A stretch of 64,000 bases of DNA from positions 14,671,071 through 14,735,070 of the forward strand of contig CM055618.1 in the NCBI GenBank assembly GCA_029379385.1. Reading direction: 5' to 3'. Shown piece by piece: positions 44,640 through 56,882 of this stretch. A program made the position numbers and the translations under genes. The notes beneath the pieces are model-generated. The model worked only from the letters and a program-made list of their open reading frames with translations, was not told the DNA's origin and searched no databases. Each line of letters starts with the position of its first letter. Position 1 is the first letter of the stretch. This stretch comes from Quillaja saponaria. Lineage: Eukaryota > Streptophyta > Magnoliopsida > Fabales > Quillajaceae.

Positions 44640-46977
44640 TTAAAATTTTAAATAAAAAACAGGATTCAAGTCACCATGCTCACCCTTAATCTTCTTTCGT
44701 TTATGAGTGTTGCCATTCGAGAAGCTAGAACTTTCCATAGTATTTTCCTTTTCTGGACATGTCGTAATATTATGACCAACATGTTTACACAACCTACAAG
44801 TTTTTGTTTGCTTACAAAGATCTTTTCCACTTTTCATTTGTTTTTGCTTTGGACATCCTTTTGTCTTTGAGATTGGAGGACAATGAACAAACCCATCCAC
44901 ATTAACACTAACATTGTCAATAATGGTTAAATCTTTGTGTGATGCATCTTCCTTGTTATAAGGTAATAATCTTCCATCATATTGTGAATCACGCCACCAA
45001 TGAGATGGAAAGTATATGGAAGGAATTTTGAAACAATCTTTATGGAGAAACAAACTTAAAATGTGACGACAAAGAATTTCCCAAAACTCAAAATTCTTAC
45101 AACTACAATTAGAAATCTTTCCATCCCAAAAAAATGTGTTTTTGACTACATACCTCTTTATGATGATGGACCATGAATTCATTAGAGTTTTCTTCAATCA
45201 CCTTATATTGACTTGCCCTAGCAAACTCTTCTTGAAACTTCTTGAAAGAGAATGGTGTTAAGATGTCGTGTGCTTGTTCCTCTAATGGAGACATAATTCT
45301 CATTGAAGAGCTTCTATGAGTCTCCAACATGGTGTCATGTAATTGAGTTTGCTCAATTTCTTCAACAACAAAGTCAACCTATAAAATATATGAATGCGTT
45401 TTATTTGTTAATAAAAAATAAGCTCAAAAGTCTTATAATCAATAAAATAAATTTATCTATAGACAAAAATACAAAAGTTTACTTGTTTCACAAGTTGGGT
45501 CAAATATGTATATGAATTTACAAATCGCTTGATGAATGCATTAATGCTTTCTGATCTTCCCATTGTTGTCATGCCACCAAAAAAATAGCCACAAATGTAT
45601 GTCGGCATCCAAAAATGCTTAATTTCGTACAAACCAATCACGTGTTTATTTGTACACAAGTTATACTTTTCAATCATTTGAGGCCATTGATGCTCAAACT
45701 CCTTACAACTGTCTAACTTATATAGCTTATAAAAATCAAAACACCATTTAGAGTACTGATTCGGTAGGATTGAAGTAAACCAACCAATAAATTTAGCAAT
45801 AATATGCGATATGCAAAAAGCATGTTTTGTAAGTGGCATCTCCCTCCCAATGGCTTTCGTAATCCATGGATCTTGATCAGTCAAAATTGTCTTAGGTTGC
45901 CTCTTCATTAGTGACACAAAATTCTATCAAGAAAACAAAGAGCATTACACAAAATAAAAACACAATACATAAAAAGTTTAAGATGTAAAAAGAATAACTC
46001 AAAAATAAAAATAACTACCTTCATTAACTATTGAAATGTACTCGTTGTCTCATTGCGTAGAAGTGCACAACCAAATGGTATTGTCCTCCCATTGTTATCA
46101 GCTCTAACAAAAATGCCAAAAGGCATGTCATAAGAGTTCACCTTATAAGTAGTATCAAAGAGAATAACTTCTCCAAATTTTTGGTACCATTCAAAACTAT
46201 GAGATGGAACCCAAAAAATAAGCTCCAACTTTCTCTCTGCATCAAGCTTATAAGCATAAAGAAAGTCACAATTTCGATTCTTAGCAACTTTACAATGTTC
46301 CAAAAGATCCATAGCTCTTCATTCTTTGAATTCTTTTTAGTAGCCTTACTGTAGAAATTATGAACATCTTTATGGAAAAATGGAAGATGCCCATGTCTAA
46401 TATTTTTCTCAAGCTCCATAACACGCATTGTTTGTCTAAATGAAAGACCGCCGTCTTTTAGCAAGCATTTGCGCTTTTCATCTTCTTTGGTGATAGTACG
46501 ATTCGATGGAAGAAAGTGTACTATTTTGGGAGGTAACAAGTTATGATTATGATCACTAATGAACTATGTAACATGCCACTCCATTAGAAAAATATTAGAT
46601 AGTTTCTTCATTGTGATCCGCATATGAGCATTACATCCACATTTGATTGATTTTCTATTTCTTTGTTCTTTCGATAAATCAACAATTTTCAAATTTGGCT
46701 TTCCTTGACAATGACAAAAAAAAAATCACGTCTCTTTATTTCTCCATGCTTGTTGTTAAATCATCCTTTTCGAATTGCAAAACCATGATTCTTGGCCTAG
46801 TTTTTATAAAAAAACAAATGCCTCCTCTTCACTCATAAAACATTGACCAATACAAGGCTCAAAACCATCTTCTTCCTTGTCAAACAATTCATCACATTCA
46901 TCAGTCAATTCATTTAAATCAAACTCATTTCTTATAACACTTTCACTGAAATCATCCCAAATATTTTCCATATCCAT
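44640..46977 (-). pseudogene. FAR1/MURA-type MULE transposase, decayed, with two apparent introns
   Basis: Starts at the ATG at 46977 (MDMENIWDDF) with an acidic N terminus. A FAR1-type zinc-binding region follows (FCHCQGK..CGCNAHM..DHNHN, about 46730-46520). The DDE transposase core has first Asp in VILFDTTYK (~46165) and second Asp in TILTDQDPW (~45875). Then come a SWIM finger (NCSCKNFEFWEILCRHIL, ~45105-45050) and a CCHC knuckle (CRLCKHVGHNITTC, ~44795-44755). Two GT-AG introns fit: about 45926-46018, and 45379-45482. Disabling changes include a T-run indel and stop near 46800, a Trp-to-stop near 46025 and a frameshift near 45150. The source gene bound the TIRs and cut the element; this copy cannot. 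Confidence 0.85.
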
Positions 46978-47689
46978 TTAGAAATACACACACACATATA
47001 TATAAAAGAATATTAGTTAATATAGAATAACTAGAATACATTAAAAAGTTGAAGTAGATAATTAACCAAATACACAGTTTCTATATGTGCATTAAAAACA
47101 ATAAAAGTAGACTTTTTCCGTCAATAGAGATCACATAAAGAAAATGAAAAAAAAAAACAAACAAACAAGAGAAGGGATGCACTGCTTATTTGTTTACAAA
47201 GTCATTATACTAATTAATTTCTAATATTCCTTTTTTTTCTTATATCAACATGGTACATGCCCGCCTTTTCAACTTTCTTTCTACAACAAGATTCCCTAAA
47301 TTTTCTTCCCCTGTGATAGAATTGGATGTATTGCTACTCCCAGTATTCAAGTTTTCATTATTGTCTTCTAAATTGTTCATAGAAATACAGGAAGATTTCA
47401 ACTTTATGCAAATATAGATATTTAGTATTCAGCTAAATTTTTTTAAGGCTCACACTACTTTCTTGCTAATTTTTTGTTGGCAAGAAAATCTTTGACAATT
47501 TAAAACATTAAAAAAAGAAATGAATGAATAAATGTACCTTAAAAATGACAAAAAAGAATTGTTGATTATTGTCTCTATTTTCTAATTGCAATTCTTCGAA
47601 GATGCAGTCATGGCCATCTTCTTGAAAGAAAATTTTAAAAAGATGACAGAGTACAAGAAAAGTAAAGGTTCATCTTTTTCTTTTTTTTC

Positions 47690-47855
47690 CTTTTTCTGTG
47701 TTGAAATTTTGGAGAAAAAAGACAGTAAAGTTATTGGAGGGGTAAACTTGTCTAAATAAAAAGTTATTGAAAGTTGTGTAGACATGTATATAGGTATGCA
47801 GAAAAATACAAAAAAACAGTGAACAATTAATGCGGTGCCCAAATTAGAAAAATCC
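47690..47855. repeat. MULE right terminal inverted repeat
   Basis: Inverted partner of 43617-43797. It ends tagaaaaatcc at 47855, followed by the target duplication at 47856-47865. Confidence 0.85.
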
Positions 47856-48357
47856 ATACATAAAATGCATTATTTGGCAACAAAGGACCAGTCAAAAGAA
47901 AACACATGGCATAAGCCCATTTGGTGAACATATTTGTACATTCCGTAGTCTTCACTTAAGAAAGGTATGAAAAAATCGAATTAACTTGGAACGCAGTGAT
48001 TATTGATTATTATATTTCCCGTTATTATTTTTGAGTTCTCACTAACTTGATCTTAGAGAGGTTCAGGGACTTCACAGCAAGATCTGGCTTCCATCTAACT
48101 TTCAGGTATGTAGTTCGGGAACCTCAGCTCGCCAGACAATCCGATCTGTATCCAAGGCTCTGAACTCAGACAAATCATGCATCAACTGTTACTTGTGTAT
48201 ATAATAATGTGTCTTAATATTAGCACATATGTGGGAACACCTTTATTTTGGAAAGACCTGCATTTTGGATGTTTTTAATTTAAGGAGGAAGTCTATATAC
48301 CACAACATCATGTATACGGGTGATTGATACTGATACATAAAGAGGTCTATGCAAATG

Positions 48358-48391
48358 GGAAATGATTTTGAATTGGAGACTATATAACCAT
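48358..48391 (-). pseudogene. Lectin b7 remnant: start region only
   Basis: Third example of the b-lectin start (attttgaattggagac...ccatt) fused at its coding side to LecRK-upstream sequence, as at 14985 and 24700. Confidence 0.5.
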
Positions 48392-49387
48392 TGTTAATGA
48401 TTTTAATTAACTTGAAGGTAATGGAAAATTGGGTGCCTCGAGTGAGTTATATATATGGGATTTGGCCCTACTAGTGTTCAAAGGAGGCAAATCATTCAAG
48501 AAGTGGTTGGTCTGTGGCCTACGATAACCAGGAAATCACTCAGGTGAAGACAGCGAAGAAATTGCACAATGAAAAGTGAAAACTAAAACTATGAGATCAG
48601 TTAATGAAAGATTAAAAACAGAGAATAACGTAGAGATTATATATCATAATGGAGATTTTCAATTGAAATTCATGTTCATGTCATTGCAAACTGTTTTACT
48701 TCATTAATGAATAGGTGGGTGTGACAAAATATTATGGGATTTGATTTTCCAAGATCTAAGGCTAATTAGGCAAGCAAACTTATGAATTCAACTCTAAACA
48801 GATGGATACTAAACTCCGAACTTTTTTGTTATAAATTGTTTAAATTACAAGATCTTAATTTACTAAGTAATGATAACTTGACAGTCCAAACCACAATTGA
48901 CTCGACGGTTCTATCAGTAACTTGATCTCTTTTTCGTGTCTGTCATCAAGCCTATAGTTTTAGAACATTTTGTGCACTTTATTAGGAAGACAAATCACTT
49001 GTCAATTACGTTTGGCTACCATATATATATCTTTCTTGCTGCAAAATCTCAATTAAAAAATATCTCAGTTCTTCAACTTCCAGATTCATTATGTTCAAGC
49101 ATGCATGAACAAAGAAGAAGTTGAGAAATTCAATTCCCTAGGAAACGTTAAAAACTGTAATTACTATCCATGAAAATGAAATACTAGAGTCCAAAGAAGG
49201 TACATAATTTAGTGGCCTCTTAGCAGATTAGACTTAAATGTACTGTAATAAATATAATCATCTTATTGTATTTTTTAATAAATCACTGCATGCATCTACC
49301 TATGTCCTTTTAGACAGGAAAGAAGAGAAAATATAAATAGCAGGAGAAATCTGAACTAGACCAGAAACCAATTTGTTGAACTTTTAT

Positions 49388-49545
49388 AGACTCTTTTTTA
49401 CCCCAATTTTATTAAAATTAGAAAATGTGAATACAGACCAGGGGGACATAAAGCCAAAACCCAGGAAAGAAAGGGAACAAACCCCTTTATACAAAGCGAC
49501 CTAAACCAGGCTAAAGAAAGCAACTAAACAAGGAAAAAGAAAGTC
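49388..49545 (-). mobile_element. Possible LINE 3'-end insertion
   Basis: This segment is absent from the paralogous spacers near 21.59 and 39.06 kb. In the minus-strand sense it ends 'tttaataaaattggggtaaaaaa' after a C-rich 'tgtccccctggt', like the 3' UTR of plant non-LTR elements. No coding part or clear target duplication is seen. Confidence 0.35.
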
Positions 49546-49896
49546 ACAGATCTTCCAGTCTCCTTGAGATGTCTGCGGAATCCCATTGTTGTTTTATGAT
49601 AGCAAGATCATTCTGAATTTATGAGATCTCAGCGACAATATATTTTCCAAAAAGGCAGAAATAAGTAAACCAACGTCATGTTGTATCTTTTTCTGTTCTC
49701 CACTCTTAAAAATGAAATTTCATCATCATCTTGGAAAAACATTATATCACCAAAATTCATAAAATTTTTAAAATTTCTGCAAATGATTGACAGTACAATG
49801 ACATGTACAATTTACGAGTTATTACTCCCAACTTCCCGAGTACGTGCACACAACAACTTATCTAAACCAGTTTCACAAACTGATATGCAGACTCCT

Positions 49897-51845
49897 TTAA
49901 CGACCCATGTCCAGGCTTGTACTTATAAAAGCTTCACCGGAGCTAACTGAGGGTCCAGGAACATGAAAAAGAGGAATAGGCATTCTTGATGGTAGGTTTG
50001 GCATTGTTGCCTCAAAATTAAGTACTTGAATTGCTTGCCTGACTGACGGCCTTAGATTTTGATCAGGATGAACACACCACAATCCAACAATCATCAAACA
50101 CTCTACTTGTTTCTCAAAAAATTCAATCCGCAATCTCTCATCCATGTCCAGAAGGAGTTCTCCTCTTCCATAATGATTCCCGACCCATTCAACCAACCCC
50201 TTATCTTCCATGAGATCAACTGACTTTTTCCCAGTAGCAATCTCTAACGCAACCACTCCAAAGCTATAAACATCTGACTCTTTACTAGCTATACCAGTGT
50301 TCACAACTTCACATACTCTGGAGCCAAGTAGCCTAATGTTCCCACCAATCCGGTTGTTTGGAGACCTAGCTCGTGGTCCCTGAGCCTAGCTAAGCCAAAG
50401 TCCCCAAGCTTGACATTAAAACTGGAATCCAACTTAATATTGCTCAATTTAATATCCCGATGCAACACACATTGTTCCCATTCTTCGTGAAGATAGAGCA
50501 GAGCAGAGGCCAAGCCACGAGATATCTTGTGCCTCACAGTCCAGGCAAGAGGGATTTTATTGCCAAAAAAATGATAATCAAGACTACCATTTGGTATGTA
50601 CTCATACACAAGATGAAACTCACCTCCATCATGACACCAACCTATGAGTTGCACAATATTTTGGTGTCTCAACCGGCTAATGACTGTTACCTCAGCCATG
50701 CACTCCTTTTTACATTGTGTAGAACCCCTTGAACCTTTCTTCACTGCAACTTCCATATCCACATCAGCCAGGTAACCCCTGTAAACAGCACCGGATCCAT
50801 CTTGGCCCACTTTCCTCTGACTTGAGAAGTTGTTGGTAGCCAAAACAAGGGATCTATAAGAAAACTGTTTCGCCACAACCCCTCTTTCAAGGTCATCCTT
50901 AATTGACATCAAGTTTGCTGTTTCTTCTGCTTCCCCTTTCTTTCTCTTACACCTCCATAGTATTGCATATGCTATAATGGCTCCTGCTATCAAAACACCA
51001 CCTGAAACTGATAGACCAACCACTAACCTTATCTTTTCTGCCTCATTCCCATTTTTTTCCTTTATTTTTAAAGTAGAATTGAATTCCCATGACAGAAGAG
51101 TATGACGTTCTACACTCACACCTGTTACACCTGAAAATCCAATTGTTACCCATGCAGGCAAAACCTTCATCAGATCAATTTGATAAGAAAGACTAGTCCT
51201 CTCTATAGGATTAGGGGTTGTCTGGTATTTCCAAGATACACTTAGATTCTTGGTCATAGCCTTGTATGTAATCCATAGATCAGCAGTATCACCGCTGTGC
51301 AGGCTAGCATTCCAAGGGGCGTATACAGCTGAGGAGATCCAATTGTTGTTGATCCCTACATGCTCCACAGGCGGATCCCATTCGGGATTTGGGTATGAGT
51401 CAAACTCCACTAGAACAATTTGGTTCCTGGAGGAGTCACTAGTGGTGGTGTTAAATAGGCCTAGAAACCCACCTGCTGAATTTGGTGGAATTTGAAATCC
51501 AACAGGAGCAAGGAAGAAAACAAGTCCATGGCCATATGAAGATCTGCTTTGAGTATCAATAATGAAGGAGTAATGAGTTGTGAAATCAGTGAGTTTTCCT
51601 GTGATGGAATCCCAGAGTGGCACCTTCTCAGCATAGGTTGCCCAACCAACACGATTTACATAATTGAATTTGTTGAATTCAATTTCTCAAACAGAAGGCA
51701 CTGCATCTCCCCAATATAGTATCTCAGCTAAACTGGGATAAAAATAAGATAATTTGAAGTTAACTGAATTAGCAGAGGGTAAAAAGAAAAAGAAAAAGAA
51801 ACAGAAGAAGAGAAGAAAAACTTGATGTTGGAAAGTTGCAGCCAT
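49897..51845 (-). pseudogene. LecRK pseudogene K7
   Basis: Starts MAATFQHQ at 51845 with a signal peptide. GGA-to-TGA near 51690 stops it after GDAVPSV. From there the lectin domain, TM helix and most of the kinase are open. An 8-bp insertion near 50305-50320, just after the APEYV block, shifts the frame before TTGRASKESD. The remaining C-lobe is open to the stop at 49897. The P-loop reads GQDGSG and the basic segment after the VAVKK lysine is altered (KKGSRGSTQCKKEC). Non-functional as a receptor kinase. Confidence 0.9.
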
Positions 51846-53395
51846 GACTTCGGAGAGAAAAGAAAAGAGAGTTTGGAGAAGTAGTAGAGCCACTGCACAT
51901 AATAAGTAATCACCTGACTTCTGCACCAAGTCTATGATGTTATTATATTTATCTTGATGATGTTGCATCTACCATCATTTGTTTATATACAAGCGAAATT
52001 TCGTTGAATAAACTACGTAGACAAGTCCATCATCGGCAGTGTAGTGTCAACTCTAATAAAAATTTAAAAAAATGACAATTAGTTAAACCTCCAAAACAAG
52101 GCAGCAAAAGCCATTTCTCAAGGTTCAAATCATTTCATAGTCTGTGATCAAGGTTGGTCTCAACGAGAAGATCAGAAGACTATAATATTAAACTATCAGT
52201 ATACAAAATAAACATTTGAATGCATGGTAGATCCTGATATTCAGGAGTTGACGTCTAAAAGTGAAGCAGAAATTGTTGGAATTGCAGTCATTCCCTTATT
52301 CACTTCTCAAACAGCAAATGAAAAGGTATATCTAGTTTTTCCAACTTACTACTATCAATGATTAAAGCATGTAATACTAGGTTGGTACTGATCATATTAT
52401 TCCCTTCAATAAAGTCATGTGTTTTCTCAAGGCTTCAAATTTTAGCTTAGATGAAACAATTCTCAGTTGTTATTTGTTTTTCGAGACAAATTTACTGGAA
52501 CTCAATGATTGCACCGAATAAAAGAATTGTCGAAGGTGATAGTGTTTATAAATCTTTTGCTTACTTGTGTCTATATTAATGTAAACAATACGGTATTTAG
52601 GACAGAATTTGTCAATATTAACATATACTATATTAGCAAAGAATTTGTCAGAATATTAACATATATTAGAACAGAATTTGTTTGTACACCCTTATAGACA
52701 ACCCTGCATTTTTTATTTTTTATTTTTAAGGAGGAGGTCTCTGCTTATGCATTTGAAAATTTATGGAAATCCATTATTGGTGTAAGGTCCTCTCTATTTC
52801 TTAATTTTTTATCTAGTTGGCCTTTTCCCCTAGATGCTGAAATAATACAAATCAAAAAAGCAAAGTCAATAGAGAGGAATGTCATCCTGCACTATAGAAC
52901 TAACGTCGAAGGAGCAAAGAACAAAGAACAAGACCTGAATATACATTATGTTGGAAGTAGTACAGTAGAAAGAGAAAGCCCTTGAGCGAACAGGTTAGAC
53001 ACAAGGAGCATGGAACAGTATTGACTCCCACATTCACTTTAAGCAACTTCAAGGGGCAAGAAAAATATTTGTCCAATCAACAAGAAGTATGCAATTTTCA
53101 TTTCACTATTTCAGTCAATTCCACCAGTCAAATGATGAAATAATATGAGAGAGAGACTCTTCAAAGGAAAAATGACAATGAAAAAATAGAGGAAAACAAA
53201 TTATTTCTGACTGAGTTTCAACAGGAAATGGGTTTATATAGATGACAAAAAGCACAGGGTATATAAAATGAGAACAACCAAAATATGAGGTTTTGACAGA
53301 CCAAATTTATACTCACTAACTGAGATCATTAAAGTACTTAATGTCCTAAATTGTGGCTAGATTTGGTTATGGAAGGTTCAGAAGAAATACTTGAA
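51846..53395. other. K7 upstream region and spacer
   Basis: LecRK 5'-flank type sequence up to about 52.74 kb, then the block paralogous to 42.41-43.02 kb. No gene. Confidence 0.5.
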
Positions 53396-53633
53396 GGTAC
53401 AGGTACGTGGAACACATGTAAAGGCACCGTTTTTAGGAATAGTTGGCACTGGTGCCTCAAAATTAAGAACTTGAATTGCTTCCCATATTTAGGGCCTCAG
53501 GTTTCTATCAGGATGAGCACACCCAAAAAGTCCAAGTCCAACAATCATCAAACACTCTAACTATTCGTGGTCAAAATCCATATCCAACCTCTTGTCCACA
53601 GCTGAAAGGGTCTCTCCTCCCAAACCCACTCCA
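53396..53633 (-). pseudogene. LecRK kinase C-lobe scrap (K8)
   Basis: Minus-strand matches to the LecRK C-terminal kinase region in one decayed run: EWVWEE, then AVDKRLDM, then ECLMIVG, CAHPDRNLRP and EAIQVLNFEAP. Stops and indels interrupt it. It marks the outer edge of the cluster. Confidence 0.72.
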
Positions 53634-54024
53634 GCAGTACGATTTGAGAATCTGCTTCCACAAAATCAATTAGAAAAAGCAGCGCCAATTAGAGCATAGC
53701 ATAGAATTTTAAATTACTAATACAATCTTCTTCTTGATCAAGTAACTGAGCAACTCTACATTCTCACATTCCCAAGAACCAAACAGAATTCTTACTCTTC
53801 AGCATGAAAATGTCAACTTAAATACCAAAATAAGAAAAAAATCACATACCTACAGATGTAACCTGTACAAGAAACCGCCATCTAGTTCTGCGAGGCCGAT
53901 TGCCCAAAATTTAGTCTCTCCCACTTAAAATTTCCAGGGAAACGAGAAATGTTATTTAATAATTACCATATAGGAAAATACACAAACCCCTGAAAGAAAA
54001 AGAGGGAAGGGTGAATTAGTTTTA
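53634..54024. other. Intergenic
   Basis: No gene or repeat recognised. Confidence 0.45.
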
Positions 54025-54467
54025 GAGTCTATTTGGAAGAGTAGAAGGGTAATGTATTTTTTTTATTGTTTTTATATGGAAGAGAGGAAATGGAAGAAAC
54101 ATGTATCTCTCGAAATCTTAAAATTTTAACTTTTGAAGAATTGGTAAGAGAGGATAAATATTTTATAATTTTTTATTGCAGTGTCAAAAATACTTATCAT
54201 TTTCATTAAATATCTACTAATATGGAATTAAATATTTTAAGGATAAAATTGTAAAAATATGAGTATTTTATCCTCTTATCTCCTTTCTCCTCAACTCTAA
54301 ATAAGAAATGTACATTGTCATTTCTTCTCCTCTCTCTTTATTTTTTTACACTTCCACATAAGAGTAATGATAAGTGTCAATTTTCTCTACTCTCTTTTCT
54401 TTTCCTCTCTTCTCTTCTCCTTTCATTTACTCTCATCTCCTTTCTCCTCAAACTCCCAAATAGACCC
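54025..54467. mobile_element. Tourist-like MITE (PIF/Harbinger type)
   Basis: 443 bp with inverted ends gagtctatttgg / ccaaatagaccc and a 3-bp TTA duplication on each side (54022-54024 and 54468-54470). There is no coding capacity. Ends and TTA target are typical of PIF/Harbinger MITEs. Confidence 0.72.
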
Positions 54468-54470
54468 TTA

Positions 54471-56640
54471 AAATAATGGGTACAAAATCAGGCCCTGGGT
54501 TGGACTTAATTAGACCATCAAAAGCTATTTTAGCTTTCAACCCGATGTTGAATTCACAATTAAAGCAAGGCTAAAAATTAGTCAAGGAGTTCGAGTGAAT
54601 ACTCTAATTCGACATGTTAACTATTCAAGTCATACTCCACTTGAGATCTAAGTAGATTGAGCTCGAGTTGAATTCTTATCTCATTTTTTAATTCAAGTCA
54701 TGTATGAAAATTTAGATATTGAATTTGAAGATTGACGAGTATATAAATAAATTAGATTTTTTAATATATATATATATATAATAGTTTATATAAGGTTGAG
54801 GTTGGATAATACTAGGTTTTGATGGAATAAAATGTTGGGATAGATAGACAAACACTAACAACTAACCATTTAGAAGGACCTAACTAGGTTTTTGTGTATA
54901 AAGTTAGGAAAATGTATTGTTCACCATCTTCAAGTTGCCTCGTGAGAACCATGCACTAGCTAGTACTAAAAGGCTATCTATATCCTAAATACATACATCT
55001 CTCCTTCCTTCAATAAAAAAACTAGTTTGTTCAACCAACAACGACCGGGTTAGTTTAAACAAAAATAAACTTAAGAAGCGTTTCTTAAAAAATTGTGAGT
55101 TCGAATCTCTTTGATCGTTACCTACAATTAGTGGTAAATATACATTCACATAAATTGATAATAACTTTTTAGGAGAAACTGTAAGTTTCAATCCTAACAT
55201 ATGTGTGATGCAGTTTTTTCAAATAAATTATTGTGGTGATATGGGTACAATATTTTTTACCAAAAAGCGTAAATTATCCTACACCTATTTTTTCCTTTCC
55301 TTTTTATATTAAAAATAAAATAAAATTAGTTTGTCCTATGGGTGTAGATATATACTCTTTTTTATTATAATTTTATCGGGGTGGAAGAAGATGGGAATAA
55401 ACCCTAAGTAGGGCTCTAGGAAAGTTGACCCTTGGAACTCTGAGATAAACGGGGATATCAATTAAGTGCCACTAAATTACTCAAAGTTCTAGGTGTAGAT
55501 ATATACATCATTAGGGTTAGTAGAAATATACTTCATGGATTTAGTAGAAATATACTTCATTGGGTTAATAATGATGTACTTGATATGCATGTGCATTCAC
55601 ATATTAACATCAAGATCTAAAAGGAAATTAATATATAGAATTGAAAAAGCAGGCAAAATCACCTTTTCTCTTGGTCTTGGTGTATGTATGATTTGTTGAT
55701 GATTGACACCTGGCCAAGCTCATATTTAGGTATAATTAAAAATAAACCTGATCTTGAATTAGGGTTTACAAATTGGGGTATTATAATTAAGAGAATCTTA
55801 TTGGTCTAAACAAATCTTGTTCACATGGGCTTAGCAAATAGAAAATAAGATTTACAGACAATAGCTAAACCTTTATGACTATTGGTGGCCTCAATATATA
55901 TTGTCCCCAATTTAATAAAGCAACTAGTTTCTAAGCAAAGTAATTAATTAATTTTAAGCCATCGTGTATTAGACAAATAAATAACACTAAACACAATTTT
56001 GGGTTGGAGTGGTACAGAATGTTTGCCATTAATTAGTCTAAAGCTCAATGCAGGCGTGCAAAGATTTCCTTCATATGTGTGTGCCAGTCACTCACTCACT
56101 CATTCACTCACTTGGTGTGACCGTAAGAGGATCAATTTTCATTTTGACTGTGTACTAAAGTGATTTTGAGCGGATGACATTCCTTTCTTGTTAAACTTTT
56201 GAGAGGCCATTCCTTTCTTGTTAAACTTTTGAGAGTCCATGTGAGCCTTTCTAAAAACAAGTCCCTAAGACCCACTGACAAAATATAAAGGGTGGCATTC
56301 CTTGCTTTATTTTATTTATGGGCGTTGAATCCTATCAGTGTGTATTTTTCTAAAACCCTAATTAGTAAAGGCCATATTGGTTTTGCATGAAGCTGATATC
56401 TTTCTTGCCTGATAGAAGTACTTGCACGTGTCACTTACCCATAGGGCTGACGGGGCTATCAAAATACTAAAAAGAAAGGATTAGTACATAAACAGTTTAT
56501 GTAATAATACTATTTTTTGAGTAGATTATTGTAGAAAGTACAATGAAAACTGTGACAAAGTTTAATATTTTAAACCAACCCAGTAATCTTCCCATTAACC
56601 GGCTTAATCTCTTTTAATTTCTCCACTACCGAAACCACTT
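54471..56640. other. Intergenic and MADS gene upstream region
   Basis: AT-rich, no gene. It holds a TA tract near 54764-54780, a 'cactcactcact'-type tract near 56091-56112 and a 30-bp tandem duplication at 56178-56237. Confidence 0.5.
56178..56237. repeat. 30-bp tandem duplication upstream of the MADS gene
   Basis: Two adjacent near-perfect copies starting cattcctttcttg, spaced exactly 30 bp, about 410 bp before the TATA-like box. Confidence 0.85.
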
Positions 56641-56647
56641 TTCTTGT

Positions 56648-56654
56648 TATAAAG
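56648..56654 (+). promoter_or_regulatory. Probable TATA box of the MADS gene
   Basis: A TATAAAG motif about 235 bp before the ATG. A probable 5'-UTR intron (56752-56840, GT..AG with a tctctttcag acceptor) lies between it and the start codon. Confidence 0.5.
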
Positions 56655-56882
56655 GTATTGAGAGATAGAAAAGATGGACATATGCAACATAAACTTCTTA
56701 CACCACCATCAATGATCAAACCCACTACTAGTCTAGCTTTGGCTCAACCGAGTAAGTTTGTGTTCTTTATTTTATTTTTCGTACAAATTTAGTTTCAATA
56801 TTATGAAGGATTTAAGTAGATCTAATTCAATCTCTTTCAGTAACCCTAGATATATACATATAGAGTTGATCAACAAGATTTA

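Larger units (their letters stand above)
43617..47855 (-). mobile_element. MULE (Mutator-like) DNA transposon, 4.24 kb
   Basis: Long terminal inverted repeats (about 43617-43797 and 47690-47855) begin gggtttttcta on the left and, inverted, ggatttttcta on the right. They stay alignable for ~170 bp. They are flanked by a 10-bp target duplication with one mismatch (atagataaaa / atacataaaa). Inside is a decayed FAR1/MURA-type transposase gene on the minus strand. It was once autonomous and is now inactive. Confidence 0.9.
47866..49896. other. Intergenic, remains of a lectin unit before K7
   Basis: About 48.2-48.35 kb is LecRK-upstream-type sequence. About 48.36-48.6 kb is the lectin b7 start and promoter remnant. 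From 48.6 kb it is the c-lectin 3' flank, so the whole c gene is missing. An insertion of possible LINE origin lies near 49.39-49.54 kb. Confidence 0.55.

Noticed and set aside
3274..53633. Interpretation of all lectin copies as functional genes
   Set aside because: Nearly all carry visible stops, frameshifts or deletions. Only 3274-4110, 27582-29510 and 39496-41430 are intact.
56369..56380. CArG box (ccatattgg) upstream of the MADS gene
   Set aside because: It has only five A/T bases between CC and GG, one short of the consensus.
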